From assembly GCA_036924085.1 (NCBI GenBank), contig JAVGWX010000013.1, positions 51,490,965 through 51,554,964 on the forward strand: a DNA stretch of 64,000 bases, in the 5' to 3' direction. Each line of letters opens with the position of its first letter. Within the stretch, counting starts at the first letter, position 1. The stretch comes from Ariolimax columbianus (lineage: Eukaryota > Mollusca > Gastropoda > Stylommatophora > Arionidae). Below are positions 44,383 to 54,169 of the stretch, one piece after another. Under the pieces are notes generated by a model that saw nothing but the letters and a program-made list of their open reading frames with translations, was not told the origin of the DNA and searched no databases. The position numbers were made by a program, and so were the translations under genes.

Positions 44383-45532
44383 TATCTGGTTGATCCTGCC
44401 AGTAGTCATATGCTTGTCTCAAAGATTAAGCCATGCATGTCTAAGTTCACACTGTCTCACGGTGAAACCGCGAATGGCTCATTAAATCAGTCGAGGTTCC
44501 TTAGATGACACGATCCTACTTGGATAACTGTGGCAATTCTAGAGCTAATACATGCTTACCAAGCTCCAACCCTCGCGGAAAGAGCGCTTTTATTAGTTCA
44601 AAACCAATCGTCGTTGCCCTCGCTGGATTGCGGCGTCCCCACTGGTGACTCTGGATAACTTTGTGCAAATCGCATGGCCTCATGCGCCGGCGACGCATCT
44701 TTCAAATGTCTGCCCTATCAAATGTCGGTGGTACGTGACATGCCTACCAGGTTTGTAACGGGTAACGGGGAATCATGGTTCGATTCTGGAGAGGGAGCAT
44801 GAGAAACGGCTACCACATCCAAGGAAGGAAGCAGACGCGCAACGTACCCACTTCCGGCACGGGGAGGTAGTGACGAAAAATAACAATACGGGACTCTTTC
44901 GAGGCCCCGAAATTGGAATGAGTACACTTTAAACCCTTTAACGAAGATCTATTGGAGGGCAAGTCTGGTGCCAGCAGCCGCGGTAATTCCAGCTCCAATA
45001 GCGTATATTAAAGTTGTTGCAGTTAAGAAGCTCGTAGTTGGATCTCAGGCGCAGGCGGGCGGTCCTGCTCGCGCCGGTTCACTGCCCGTTGTCTCCTGCC
45101 CTACCGTCTGCCGGCTCTCTCCCACGGGTGCTCTTCGCTGAGAAAAAATTAGAGTGTTCAAAGCAGGCCTCGGCTGCCTGAATAATGGTGCATGGAATAA
45201 TGAAATAGGACCTCGGTTCTATTTTGTTGGTTTTCGGAACTGGAGGTAATGATTAACAGGGACAAACGGGGGCATTCGAATTGCGGCGTTAGAGGTGAAA
45301 TTCTTTGATCGCCGCAACACGAGCTACTGCGAAAGCATTTGTCAAGAATATTTTCATTAATCAAGAACGAAAGTCATAGGCGCGAAGACGATCAGATACC
45401 GTCGTAGTTCTGACTTAAACGATGCCGACTAGCGTTCCGCAGGAGTTACTTCGATGACTCTGCGGGCAATTTCCGGGAAACCAAAGTGTTTGGGTTCCGG
45501 GGGAAGTACGGTTGCAAAGCTGAAACTTAAAA

Positions 45533-45567
<35 letters not shown>

Positions 45568-45591
45568 GCGGCTTAATTTGACTCAACACGG
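44383..45591 (+). pseudogene. 18S rRNA gene, 5' two-thirds (pseudogene)
   Basis: Starts at the canonical ctggttgatcctgccagtag and runs collinearly through cgaatggctcattaaatcag, tctagagctaatacatgc, gtctggtgccagcagccgcg, aattccagctccaatagcg, gcagttaagaagctcgtagt and cgatcagataccgtcgtagt to cggcttaatttgactcaaca. It stops being collinear at about 45591, roughly two-thirds through the molecule. Many universally conserved positions are changed: gagggagcatgaga instead of gagggagcctgaga, ggaaggaagcagacgcgcaa instead of ggaaggcagcaggcgcgcaa, and gttaagaagctc instead of gttaaaaagctc. These changes, and the missing 3' third, mean it cannot make a functional small-subunit rRNA. Confidence 0.9.
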
Positions 45592-46195
45592 CTAAACACT
45601 GAAATGATTGACATGCAAAGAGCACTGTCGTTGGGTCTAATATGGAACGGGTGCTGGAATTAGACACTCGGAAATCTGGGACTTTCCTCTCGGTTGCTTT
45701 GCTTTTCCGCATCCAGTGTTCGTTAAAGGAATTGACGGAAGGGCACCAAAAGAAGTGGAGCCTGCGGCTTAATTTGACTCAACACGTAAATACTGTAGAA
45801 CGACTGACAAATCGAAAGCACTCTCGTTGGGTCACATAGTGAACGTGTGCTGGTATTAGACCCACGGAAGACAGTACAGCTCTCTAACCTTCTAATGAAT
45901 GAACCCTACGGAAATCGTGTCTTAACCCCGCAGAAACCGCAGGTTCAATATACCTGGTCACCGTCAAACAAAAGCCCTCGATTAATTCGTCCTGGCCAAA
46001 TAGTGAACGGGTGCTGGAAATAGACCATAGGAAGACATGTCAGTTTTACCCTATAAATGACAGGGCGTTGCTACGGAAATCCTGCTCAACTCGAGAGGAG
46101 CCGCAGACATTTGGTTCACGTACCAGGCTGATAAGCCAATGGCGCGAGGCTAACATGTGAGGGATTACGGCGGGATTCCGGCTTACAGGCGTCCA
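45592..46195 (+). pseudogene. Scrambled 18S/28S rRNA pieces
   Basis: Three successive pieces. Copy 1: 18S continues with a deletion (aatgattgacatgcaaagag), then jumps near 45636 to 28S-like gaacgggtgctggaattaga. Copy 2 (45726-45958): 18S aattgacggaagggcaccaa to actcaacacg and gactgacaaatcg, then the same jump to 28S gtgaacgtgtgctggtatta, followed by decayed 28S 3' sequence (gaaaccgcaggttca). Copy 3 (45998-46167): 28S only, gtgaacgggtgctggaaata, cagttttaccctataaatga, tcctgctcaactcgagagga, gccgcagacatttggttcac, to gggatta, with an inverted 28S-like stretch at 46168-46194. The 28S parts correspond to the region near the 3' end of 28S. ITS1, 5.8S and most of 28S are missing. Confidence 0.72.
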
Positions 46196-46789
46196 CTGCA
46201 ATGGGAGGCTTCGAGATGGTCGGGACCCGGGGATTGTGCCTCAACCCTACCAGGTCGAGCCACAGAAAGAGGTCTCTTCCATCCGCCGATCAAAGCGGGC
46301 GGATAGCTTTTCGATATTCACCCTATATGGCGATGGGGGGCGAAACCACCAACATAAGACTTAGTTCTTGGTCCAGGTGTCGAAAACAGTAGAGCAGCCA
46401 CCTCACTGTGAACTGTCGAGACTCTTTTCTTGACCACGAGATATGTCCGCAAACCAGGCGAACAACATCTCCGTGACATTACCAGGCCTGTCCCCTGGTT
46501 AAAGTTACTTCTGCTTCGATCTATACCTCTGTACGCTATCAGCCATACCAATGGACGCAGAAGAGATGCAGACTAGCGGACATTGCACAACTGCCCCACT
46601 GTGTCAACATCCCAGGTGGCGGGGCATGCTAGGCGTACCATCCCTGAACAGAAGAAAAGAAAATAAAGGGAGCAAAGAAATACCCCACTCACATGCAAAT
46701 GCAACGTTTCTGGCAGGACGTGACGATCCTGGGATACAGACACACTGGACTGCCTCTCTTCCGGGTAAACCAGTCCATATCATATATCA
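46196..46789. other. Unassigned sequence between rDNA relic and LINE
   Basis: No gene recognised. It could be rDNA spacer, more scrambled rDNA, or the 5' leader of the LINE that follows. It includes gatcctgggatacagacaca at 46727, which faintly recalls SINE A. Confidence 0.3.
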
Positions 46790-46998
46790 TCTCATATATC
46801 ATCACCGCACCCTATAGATACGAGTAGTGAATACTCGTTAGTCTGGTAAGACAACTTCCATAAGAGAGACAACTCTGATCACAAACAACTGCTGAATTGC
46901 AGATAGGCTGAGGACAGCCAAAGGCTAAGGAGGGCATCCCTACAGAAACGCCTGTTGAAATCGGAAGCCTAACGAAACAGTGCAACGTAAATCGCAGT

Positions 46999-47991
46999 AT
47001 GATGACAGTACGACCGATTAGAAAAACGTATGGCGCTCATCCTGCGGAGTCCCACCAGGCAGCGAGAGTGCCGGGCCTCACGCCTCGAAGGGGCCTACCC
47101 TTGACTACTGGTGGTCACCCACCAATGTGTCGTGGAGTAAAGGCACATGGCTATGGGGCAATTCCTATTGACCAAAAACTCAAGACCATCAAAATGCTAC
47201 AGGGGAATGCGGAGGGTGTCGTTAACAAAAAGCTTTCCCTAACACATCACCTGCATGAAGGTAAGATTGACGTGGCATGTATCCAGGAAACGCACCTCAA
47301 CAATAACCATAAATTCTCAATCAGAGGTTACCAGCCCTTCCGTCTCGATAGAGAAGGTCACAAAGGAGGGGTCCTGATACTGACCCGAAACTGCATACCG
47401 AGTAGCGCGGTATATGTCAATCACACCGGTCAAGAAGAAATTGTAGGAGTTGACATAATGGCTAAAGTGACGAAGCTCCGCATTTTCAATCTGTACGGAC
47501 CACCAAATAAAGACCTATCGCTCTCGAGTATGGAAGTCAAAGACTCCAACTGCATAGTAGTTGGAGACTTCAACAGCAACTCGGAGATATGGGGATACTC
47601 GGACACAGACAGCAGAGGTGACGAAGTGGAAGACTGGGAGATAGACACAAATCTCTCCCTAATCAATAGGCCGGAGGATAGCCCTAGTTTCTATTCTAGA
47701 ACATGGCATACCACCTCGACTCCAGATTTGGCCTTCTCCACACAGGACATACACCATAAAATAGACCACCAGGTGCTAAACCAATTGGCAGGTAGCGACC
47801 ACAGGTCGATCAAGCTAGACATTGGTATGGAAGTAGGCCCACAGGAAACAAAACCGCTCCCACGTTGGAATTACAAACGAGCCGACTGGGACAGATTTGC
47901 AATCCTGACAGATGGAACGTATGATAAACTCCAGACTGATGTGGCATCTGGAAGAAAAACAAATGCTAATTCCACAGCAAGCCGGCTTTAG
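46999..47991 (+). pseudogene. LINE beta endonuclease domain
   Basis: An open frame of 330 codons. After about 45 variable residues it contains LKTIKMLQGNAEGVVNKK, IDVACIQETHL (catalytic Glu), FRLDREGHKGGVLILT, LRIFNLYGPPN, NCIVVGDFNSNSEIWGYSDT (Asp/Asn of the active site), TPDLAFST and LAGSDHRSIKLDI (catalytic Asp-His). These are the APE-type endonuclease motifs that nick the target DNA. All catalytic residues appear intact. The frame then runs across the deletion at about 47940 into the start of the polymerase in another frame and stops at 47991. Confidence 0.88.
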
Positions 47992-48003
47992 ACAGCACAG
48001 AAC

Positions 48004-48529
48004 CACTGAGGACCAGGTCATCCTCATAGCCCAGTAAATAGAAGATGCCTACCAGGCACAGAAACACACAGTAGCGGTTTTGGTGGACCTGGAAAAGGCA
48101 TTTGACAAAGTCTGGAAAGACGGAATTAGAGTCAAGCTAAGAAGAAGAGATGTTTGTGGGAAAATGTACAAGTGGATCAACCACTACCTCAAACAAAGAA
48201 CGGCCAGAGTCCAAGTACAAGGGCACATGAGCAAAAAGGTGACAGTCGAGCAGGGAGTACCCCAAGGGGGAGTACTGTCACCCACATTCTTCCTGGTGTA
48301 TATAAACGACATTACAGAGAATATACCAAGAAGAGTCCATAGCTCAATGTTTGCAGACGATCTGGCTATGTGGACCTCTGAAAATAATCTCACCATAGCA
48401 AGAAATCGGATGCAGCAGGCCCTAACATCGCTGGAAGAGTGGGCGAACTCATGGCTGGTCAAAATAAACGAGGAGAAAACCACATGTACAATATTCTCGC
48501 TTTCAATCAAACCCCAAAACACCAAATAA
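48004..48529 (+). pseudogene. LINE beta reverse transcriptase, catalytic part
   Basis: The preceding bases encode QQAGFRQHRTTEDQVILIAQ in another frame. An open frame from about 48080 carries VDLEKAFDKVWKDGIRVKL (first catalytic Asp), ARVQVQGHMSKKVTVEQGVP, QGGVLSPTFFLVYINDI, SSMFADDLAMWTS (active-site FADD), then WLVKINEEKTTCTIFSLS. The polymerase active site is intact. A stop and frameshift around 48529 separate this from the next part at 48599. Confidence 0.88.
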
Positions 48530-48598
48530 AGTCTAAATGGCAAATTACTGCAGCCAAACGACAACCCAAACTATCTGGGAGTCACATTTGATCGGCGC

Positions 48599-49195
48599 AT
48601 GACATGGAAAAGTCAGATCGAGAGAAACCGAATGAGAGCCAGAGAAAGAATGGCAATCATGAGGAAACTTCCTGGTACAAGCTGGGGACCAGACGAAAGT
48701 ATACTACAGAAACTGCATACGGGAAAAGTGAGACCAGTTCTCGAGTACGGCATTGCGGCATGGACAACAGCAGCAAAGGCGAACTTCGATAAAGTTAGCA
48801 AACTTCAAAACCAAGCCATGAGAGTTATAACAGCATTGAAGTCAACGCCAATTGTAGAACTTGAAAATATTACAAAACTGCAATCCATTACCGATAGAAG
48901 AGACTGCAGAGCCCAGCTGCAGTCAGAGAAACTCCGAAGACTGACTGACCATCCAATGCACCAGAGACTAAACAATTTGGGAAATGGGAAACTAAAGCGG
49001 AGAAACTTTGCAGAAATAGCCAAAAGCAAAGATGCACGAAGATCCCATAAACGCACTAACAACACCAAAGCCCATCACTACTGTACGAAAACCTACCTGG
49101 AGGCAGGATATGTTTCCAGAGGTAATAGAAAATATACTAGGTATTGGAAACAAAAAACTGCCAGACTGAAAAAGAAAGGAGAGATACTACCCTAA
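48599..49195 (+). pseudogene. LINE beta polymerase thumb and linker
   Basis: An open frame of 198 codons: MTWKSQIERNRMRARERMAI, MRKLPGTSWGPDESILQKLH, VRPVLEYGIAAWTTAAKANF, LQNQAMRVITALKSTPIVEL and LRRLTDHPMHQRL, ending at a frameshift. It corresponds to the YLGVTFD..TW to RPVLEYG region and the linker before RNase H. Comparison with the minus-strand copy at 37603-40320 shows the same order of blocks. Confidence 0.85.
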
Positions 49196-49204
49196 GCTTT
49201 ATAT

Positions 49205-50029
49205 CGAAAAACTACCCAAATATGGACTGGACCCATGCATACACCGACGGTTCTGTAACAAACACTACACAGAACGGAGGGGCAGGAGCATTCCTGAACC
49301 TACCAAATGGCAGAAAAATAACAGTCATTCGCTACTGGTAAGTACACAAGCAATTTCAGAGCGGAGGCAGAGGCATTTAGGGCGGCAGTGGAAGAAATGG
49401 TGACACATAAAGAAAATGAAAGCCATACAGTCCTGCTTACATGTGCTCTGGCCGTAGTCACAGCGCTAAAAAGCCAGAAAAACACTGAGCTTAATGACTT
49501 AAGAACAGTGCTCTGTCAACTATGCCAGCAGTCCGCACCAAAAAGGGTAGTGGTACAATGGGTCCCATCACACTGCAACATCAAAGGCAACGAGGAGGCA
49601 GACAGACTGGCAAAAGAAGGTGCAAGACTACCACAAACAGATACTAGTATGACGTACGAAGAGTCAAAACGGCTTTTTAAAGCCAGATACATGACCAAAT
49701 GGGAAACTGAACATACCGGCTACACGAAAAACGATGCCTATTACCAGTTGAACAGAAGAGAGCAGGTCGTTGTCTTCAGACTTCGCACTGGCCACAATAG
49801 ACTGAGGTACCACCTATTCAACAAATTGAAGATAGGTGGTACCGACGAATGCCCGTGTGGTACCGGGAAAATGACCGCTGAGCATTTGCTGCAGAACTGC
49901 CCGACATACGAGGATCAGAGAGAGTGGATGAGGCCATCACCAGTGGCAACACAAGACAAGCTATATGGCAGTGTCGACAGCCTCAGGATGACCGTCGCTT
50001 TTTTCGAAAAAATAATGGTTACTGTCTGA
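49205..50029 (+). pseudogene. LINE beta RNase H domain and C-terminal tail
   Basis: The first part (49220-49341) has WTHAYTDGSVTNTTQNGGAG with the catalytic Asp of TDGS. After a frameshift, ORF 49388-50029 continues with EEMVTHKENESHTVLLTCAL and VVQWVPSHCNIKGNEEADRL, AKEGA. The block that usually reads LLTDALAV is LLTCALAV here, so one catalytic Asp is replaced by Cys. The tail has YYQLNRREQVVVFRLRTGHN, DECPCGTGKMTAEHLLQNCP (a CCHC-like knuckle) and DSLRMTVAFFEK near the end. RNase H removes template RNA in such LINEs. Confidence 0.85.
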
Positions 50030-50058
50030 TTGCGTACGATGAAGAAGAAGAAGAAGAC

Positions 50059-50389
50059 CGCACATCGTTCCCAAAATGTACTGCATCCACATACCAGCAG
50101 GTATTCTTGCGTTCATCTGTACTAGATCAAGCATCTTTTACTATTCAGACTGCTAGCTACTAGCATCATATCAATCGCTCTCTAGTCGTCCTCTCAGTCT
50201 TTCTTTCTAGGCCAGTCTGCTTTAACATATGTTGAGTATGTTATAGTCACAAGCAACTTCATGGCTTTCTAATGGTCTTATGTTGATTGTCTGACTTGGT
50301 CATCCTTTTAATATGAATCTACCTTTAACTAGTTGTTATTGGACGAATAACTCCGAATTCCTATCACTCTTATATCGTAGCAGGTTATG
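50059..50389. other. Unassigned sequence
   Basis: No gene or repeat recognised. Confidence 0.3.
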
Positions 50390-50660
50390 GCGGCCTCTGA
50401 CCGTTACCAACCAACTACGCTAAATCGGAACGCCAGAGTGGTCAGCTTCGAACCCCCACCTCAGCACCGAACACTCCCTACCTGTACATAGACATTCTTC
50501 CATCTAGCACTTCGTTTACTTTGTCCACCTAGTGTCGAGACGGTGAGTGACCTTGGCACACATCCTGGCAACCTTTGTTCCCAGAGTCGCCGGCCCAATC
50601 ACCCTTGCCTTAAACGCCCATGATCTAGCTGGAACTATTACATAATCGATGCGATCCTCG
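50390..50660. repeat. Dispersed repeat family E, copy 1
   Basis: Shares ordered blocks with 54170-54500: aacgccaga, gtggtcag, then gacggtgagtgaccttg (gatggtgagtgaccttg in the other), cttaaacgcc/cctaaactcc, and a gctggaactatta-like end (gcgggaactgttac in the other). Nature unknown. Confidence 0.45.
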
Positions 50661-50699
50661 TAATAGTGAGTGACACGCAGATGAAGCCAAGCATAGCAC

Positions 50700-50855
50700 A
50701 ACCGCCTGGAGGACCACGGTCCATCATCATAAGCACGCTCAGGATGTGAGGAAAGCTACTGCAACCTGCCAGTTAACGCCATTTTCATGGCGCACAAATG
50801 AGTGCCCTACGCAATGTGCACATTCGCAAACAAGAACCTGCGGTCCGCGACCCTT
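50700..50855 (-). mobile_element. Dispersed repeat family C, copy 3
   Basis: Reverse complement of the family C block. Here it reads cctggaggaccacggtccat, aaagctactgcaacctgcca and gcacaaatgagtgccctacg, matching 3130-3235 on the opposite strand. This is the longest match between two copies. Confidence 0.55.
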
Positions 50856-51009
50856 GTAGTCCTGTCAGGGTGTCAGAGAAGGCTTGAAGAAATGTTATGG
50901 AGAAATGTTATGTCATGTTTATTTAAAATCAGAAGATAAATAGAAAGATGTAAACAATGGAAAGACTTGAGCAAAGACAAATGCAACAGCAGTTAATGTA
51001 ATCAACGTT

Positions 51010-51450
51010 CACACACATTCGTAGTTCTTAGTTGACTTGTACTTCTACAGGAGAAGATGCCTCTGTGCAGGTCCCACTTAGTGGACTTGTACTTCTCCAG
51101 GTGAACATTCCCCTGTGCAGGTCCCAGCTCTGATGTGAGCTGGATGTAGCCGAGAGAAGGATTTCCTGCTTAGCGGGCTAGGATCGAGCAGCTATATACT
51201 CCGCTGCGTTGGGACAAGCGCTGACGAAGGGCTGTTAACCGATGTTCGAGTACATCTTAATAGACTCAAACACTAGAGATAAGTAGACCCGCAGCCTGTT
51301 AGACGCCATCTATACTGCTCTAAACAAACCATCCAATCATGGCCGGTGGTATGCCATGTCACACAGTTAGTCGCCTCTTACGACATGCTCTCTGTGAGAC
51401 AGCAGTGCTACTCATGTTTTTGCCAAACACAAAGACCCCAGAATACATTT
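51010..51450 (+). mobile_element. Dispersed repeat family D, copy 2
   Basis: See the copy at 23290-23650 for shared blocks. This copy has an internal duplication at its start: gacttgtacttctacagg...tgcaggtcccacttag and gacttgtacttctccagg...tgcaggtcccagct. It ends near tctgtgagacagcagtgcta. Confidence 0.6.
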
Positions 51451-51879
51451 CCAGGCACAAAATTCGTTGGTTTTTACGATAATGCATTCTCCACATTTCC
51501 ACTGATAGCTTTGCATGCTGGTACATTTATCTACAGAGAAAGGGGCAGTCGCGAGGCAGGTGAATAGGTGACATTAGAGTGATTGTGCAACGACACGGGC
51601 TCACATTGACCGATGCAACGCACTTTGCGCAGGACAGACGACTTTGCGCTTCCCACGACGCTTAACAGGATAAGAGGAAAGAGAACTAAAACACAGATAA
51701 AACATTATTAAACATTTTCTTAAAAGAACAATTGTGAGGGCAGGCGGCAAAAAAAGATATTTAAAGGACATCAGAGAGATCAACAGGTTGAGAACTGGTG
51801 GTTTAGACTCTTGTCTCTCTCGTTCTTTGTTAAATGGTGTGCCTGCTGGTGAAAGGGATCATGTCATTCTACAGAATGT
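51451..51879. other. Unassigned sequence
   Basis: No gene recognised. Confidence 0.3.
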
Positions 51880-51972
51880 AGGTCCTTGTATAGATTGTCA
51901 TGTAGGTCCTTGTATAGATTGGCATGTAGGTCCTTGTATAGATTGTCATGTAGGTCCTTGTATAGATTGTAA
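51880..51972. repeat. 24-bp tandem repeat, 4 copies
   Basis: Four near-perfect copies of a 24-bp unit, tgtaggtccttgtatagatt plus gtca. One copy has ggca. Confidence 0.95.
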
Positions 51973-52019
51973 ACACTACTATGACTACTTCTTCTTTTCA
52001 ATGCTGCTAAATGGCTTCA

Positions 52020-52490
52020 CAGTAAAATCATGAAAGATATGCTCTCCAACCATATATGTAGAAACGAGAAGTGAGAAACGGATGTGTATTATCGCCTTGT
52101 TTATTTAATAACTGTCTAGAACAAATATTCAAACAGATGGAGGGGGGGGGGGGAGTGGGGAGAATCCAGGTCTTAACGTTGCAGGTTGGCAATGATGACC
52201 TTAGATATGCAGGTGATGTAGTTATGATTGTAAAAAAGGGAGACAGATTGCAGGAGCTTGTGACAACAATATACACAAAAAGTCAAGAGTTTGGATTAGA
52301 TATAGACATAAAGAAAACAAAGACTATGAAACTTGGCAAAAGTAACACGAAACCATATATGCAGATAAAAATGAAAGATCAAATACTGGAACAGGTAACG
52401 CATTTCTTCTATCTGGGACACATGCACTATAAAGATGGCAGTGCACTGACAGAAAGCAAAGACATATTGAAGATATGGAAGGACTACTGC
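52020..52490 (+). mobile_element. RTE-like LINE fragment, second copy of 10200 type
   Basis: Matches 10190-10540 base by base in long blocks: gctctccaa, ttatcgccttgtttatttaa (ttatttccttgtctttttaa there), acaaatattcaaacagatg, acaacaatatacaca. The open frame from 52071 encodes GCVLSPCLFNNCLEQIFKQM, RYAGDVVMIVKKGDRLQELV, YTKSQEFGLDIDIKKTKTMK and a HFFYLGHMHYKDGSALTES block. The active-site box is YAGD instead of YADD. A g-run at 52142-52153 sits in the linker. It is better preserved than the first copy. Confidence 0.8.
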
Positions 52491-52593
52491 AGAGGAATGC
52501 ATGAAAACAAAGCAGGCGGCTTCATCACAACGCCTGCGCCACCTGATCCAGAACCGGAATCTAGTATAGAAAAGATCCGTTCCGCAATCAAAG

Positions 52594-52847
52594 TTATTTT
52601 TTTTTTTTTTGCGTTTGCCTTATTTCTCTAATCCCCAAGGCGGTGTGCGTTGCACTGTGGTTTTTATTTTTCGCCTGTCAGCCCAGTGCATCCGACTTCA
52701 GCATGCATTTTACGCAAGGGTCTGCTTCCTCCTGCATTGTCTAAGGGTTTGCTTCCCCGGGGTAAAGGTCGGTGCTGTGTCGGGGATCGAACCCAGCACC
52801 TTCTGGTTGTGAGCCATGCCATTTAACCGCTAGGCCACGCCATCCCC
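52594..52847 (-). mobile_element. SINE T, tRNA-derived, copy 2, with TSD
   Basis: Minus-strand SINE with a poly-A tail (t run at 52597-52610) on the left and a tRNA-like head on the right. On the minus strand the head reads A box tggcctagcggttaaatggc and B box ggttcgatcccc. It is flanked by the perfect duplication aatcaaag (52586-52593 and 52848-52855), preceded on both sides by c. It interrupts a LINE reading frame that is exactly restored when it is removed. Confidence 0.93.
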
Positions 52848-52974
52848 AATCAAAGGTTTGAAGAAATGGAAATCACCATGGTGCGATGATAAATCCAGTG
52901 AATTTATTCAAGCAGGAGTGAAAGCCAGTGTCAGCTTACATCATGTACTATGTAGGAAGGTCTGGCACGGCGCA

Positions 52975-53072
52975 ACATGGATAAGAACATGGATAAGAAT
53001 ATGGCTAAGAATAGCGATAAGAAAATGGATAAGAACATGGCTAAGAAAATAGATAAGAACATGGCTAAGAAC
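52975..53072. repeat. 12-bp-based tandem expansion inside LINE polymerase
   Basis: Seven to eight units based on aagaacatggat/aagaacatggct, with 12-bp and occasional shorter units, between the codons for WHGATW and LPEKDDLK. In other LINE proteins these two motifs are only a few residues apart, so the array is a local expansion. Confidence 0.85.
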
Positions 53073-53221
53073 TGTCTTCCAGAGAAAGACGATTTGAAGC
53101 GATGCACCAATTATCGAGCCATCGCTTTAATAATTCATGCCAGCTAAATCGCTATGCGGATCATCAGGAAAAAGCTAGAAAATAAGATCAATGGAGGTGT
53201 TATATTTCCTTATACCGTCGT

Positions 53222-53560
53222 CTCGTCATATTGTAACCGGTGAGGTCGTTGGGGCACACATGAAGACACCCCCACAGTCCAACGCCAACCCTCTCTGTCA
53301 GCGGCAGCTGCCTGAGCCTCCTCTGGTGGAGGATTAGTCCATTATTTTATCATGTCCTCCCGTCTGTTTTTGGGGCGATCTTTGTCGTCTGCCTTGCACT
53401 TTTCCGTGCATAATTGTTTTTACACGACCGTTTGATCTGGATATGTGCCCCTATAATGCGAGTTTCCGTCTATTAGCCGTTGCCAAAAGGTCTTCAACAA
53501 GCCCTATTGCTTTGATCATTCTTTCTCGTCTTTTCTCGTTCCAAGTGCAAAGATAGTTCA
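53222..53560 (-). mobile_element. RTE-like LINE delta, C-terminal fragment
   Basis: The minus strand aligns with 41800-42070: cttgttgaagacc, ttttggcaacggctaatag, gggcacatatccagatcaa, acggaaaagtgcaaggcag, ccaaaaacagacggg, aggacatgataaaataatgg, and ends gtgccccaacgacctcaccg. It is inverted relative to the copies at 18215 and 41285. Frameshifts show decay. Confidence 0.82.
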
Positions 53561-54169
53561 GGGCTTATGTAGCAGATCCCACTGTTTGCCTTGGCCGTGA
53601 TCGAACTTAGACCATTCTCACACTCATCCACATCATCATGACCATACTCAGTAAATGACATATCACACAGCAGGTGGCATATTTATTATATCATACTCAT
53701 ATCATAGAATGAGTAGAGAAATTACAAACACAATATAATACATATCTTAACTAAACATTCAACTAAAACGGGAATTGTAAGCATTAGCTATTGATGGAAT
53801 TTCCAACTATCTAAAAACCCAGTTCTATTGCCTTGCAATTACATCACACACACATCGCCTTAACTGCGTCTTCAACACACCTTATCAAATACTCTTCCTC
53901 ACTGAAATCCCCTTAGGCGGGCGATCTCGACATAACTCGTTCACAATGTTTGCTTACAAACACTTTCACATTATCTATTAATGCAAAACTCACACACCTA
54001 TTTGAGCGATCCTGTTCTATCACTAAACATTCGTCCAACCGTCAATCAATCGCTCCTCTATCTAAGTCGGTGAGTTAAACATACTATCCACATTCAGTCT
54101 CTCTCTCTCTCTTCCATACAGCCTCTCTCTCTCTCCAGCCTCTCGAGCTAAACTTTGTCTCGAGTTATA
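53561..54169. other. Unassigned sequence
   Basis: Contains a short CT microsatellite at 54101-54145. No gene recognised. Confidence 0.3.

Larger units (their letters stand above)
46790..50058 (+). mobile_element. RNase H-bearing LINE beta, most complete copy
   Basis: Plus-strand non-LTR element of about 3.3 kb. In order it has a leader (about 46790-46998), APE-type endonuclease (46999-47920), reverse transcriptase (48004-49195), RNase H (about 49220-49640), a post-RNase H tail with a CPCGTGK..H knuckle, and a GAA-type 3' end at about 50039-50058. Endonuclease, polymerase and RNase H together point to the I superfamily; the motifs resemble Nimb-like elements, an assignment by eye. Between endonuclease and polymerase the N-terminal RT part, kept in the copy at 37603-40320, is deleted, and several frameshifts and stops occur, so the copy is inactive. 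Confidence 0.9.
52495..53210 (+). mobile_element. LINE polymerase N-terminal segment, split by SINE T
   Basis: Once the SINE at 52594-52847 and one duplication copy are removed, a single frame reads across: PDPEPESSIEKIRSAIK, then GLKKWKSPWCDDKSSEFIQA and ASVSLHHVLCRKVWHGATW. After a short tandem expansion it continues LPEKDDLKRCTNYRAIALI, then IRKKLENKIN. This is the N-terminal palm region of a LINE polymerase (pattern IxxAIxxLKxGKSPGxDxIxxE, LPKKGDLxxCxNYRxIxLI). It lies downstream of a piece that belongs later in such a protein, so these are two separate fragments or a rearranged copy. Confidence 0.75.

Noticed and set aside
44052..45839. Protein-coding ORFs across the rDNA-like block
   Set aside because: The sequence is recognisable 5' ETS and 18S/28S rRNA. 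The ORFs are coincidental.
46999..50029. An intact, active LINE beta at 46.8-50.1 kb
   Set aside because: The polymerase N-terminal region is deleted, the ORF is broken at about 47991, 48529, 49195 and 49341, and an RNase H aspartate is replaced.
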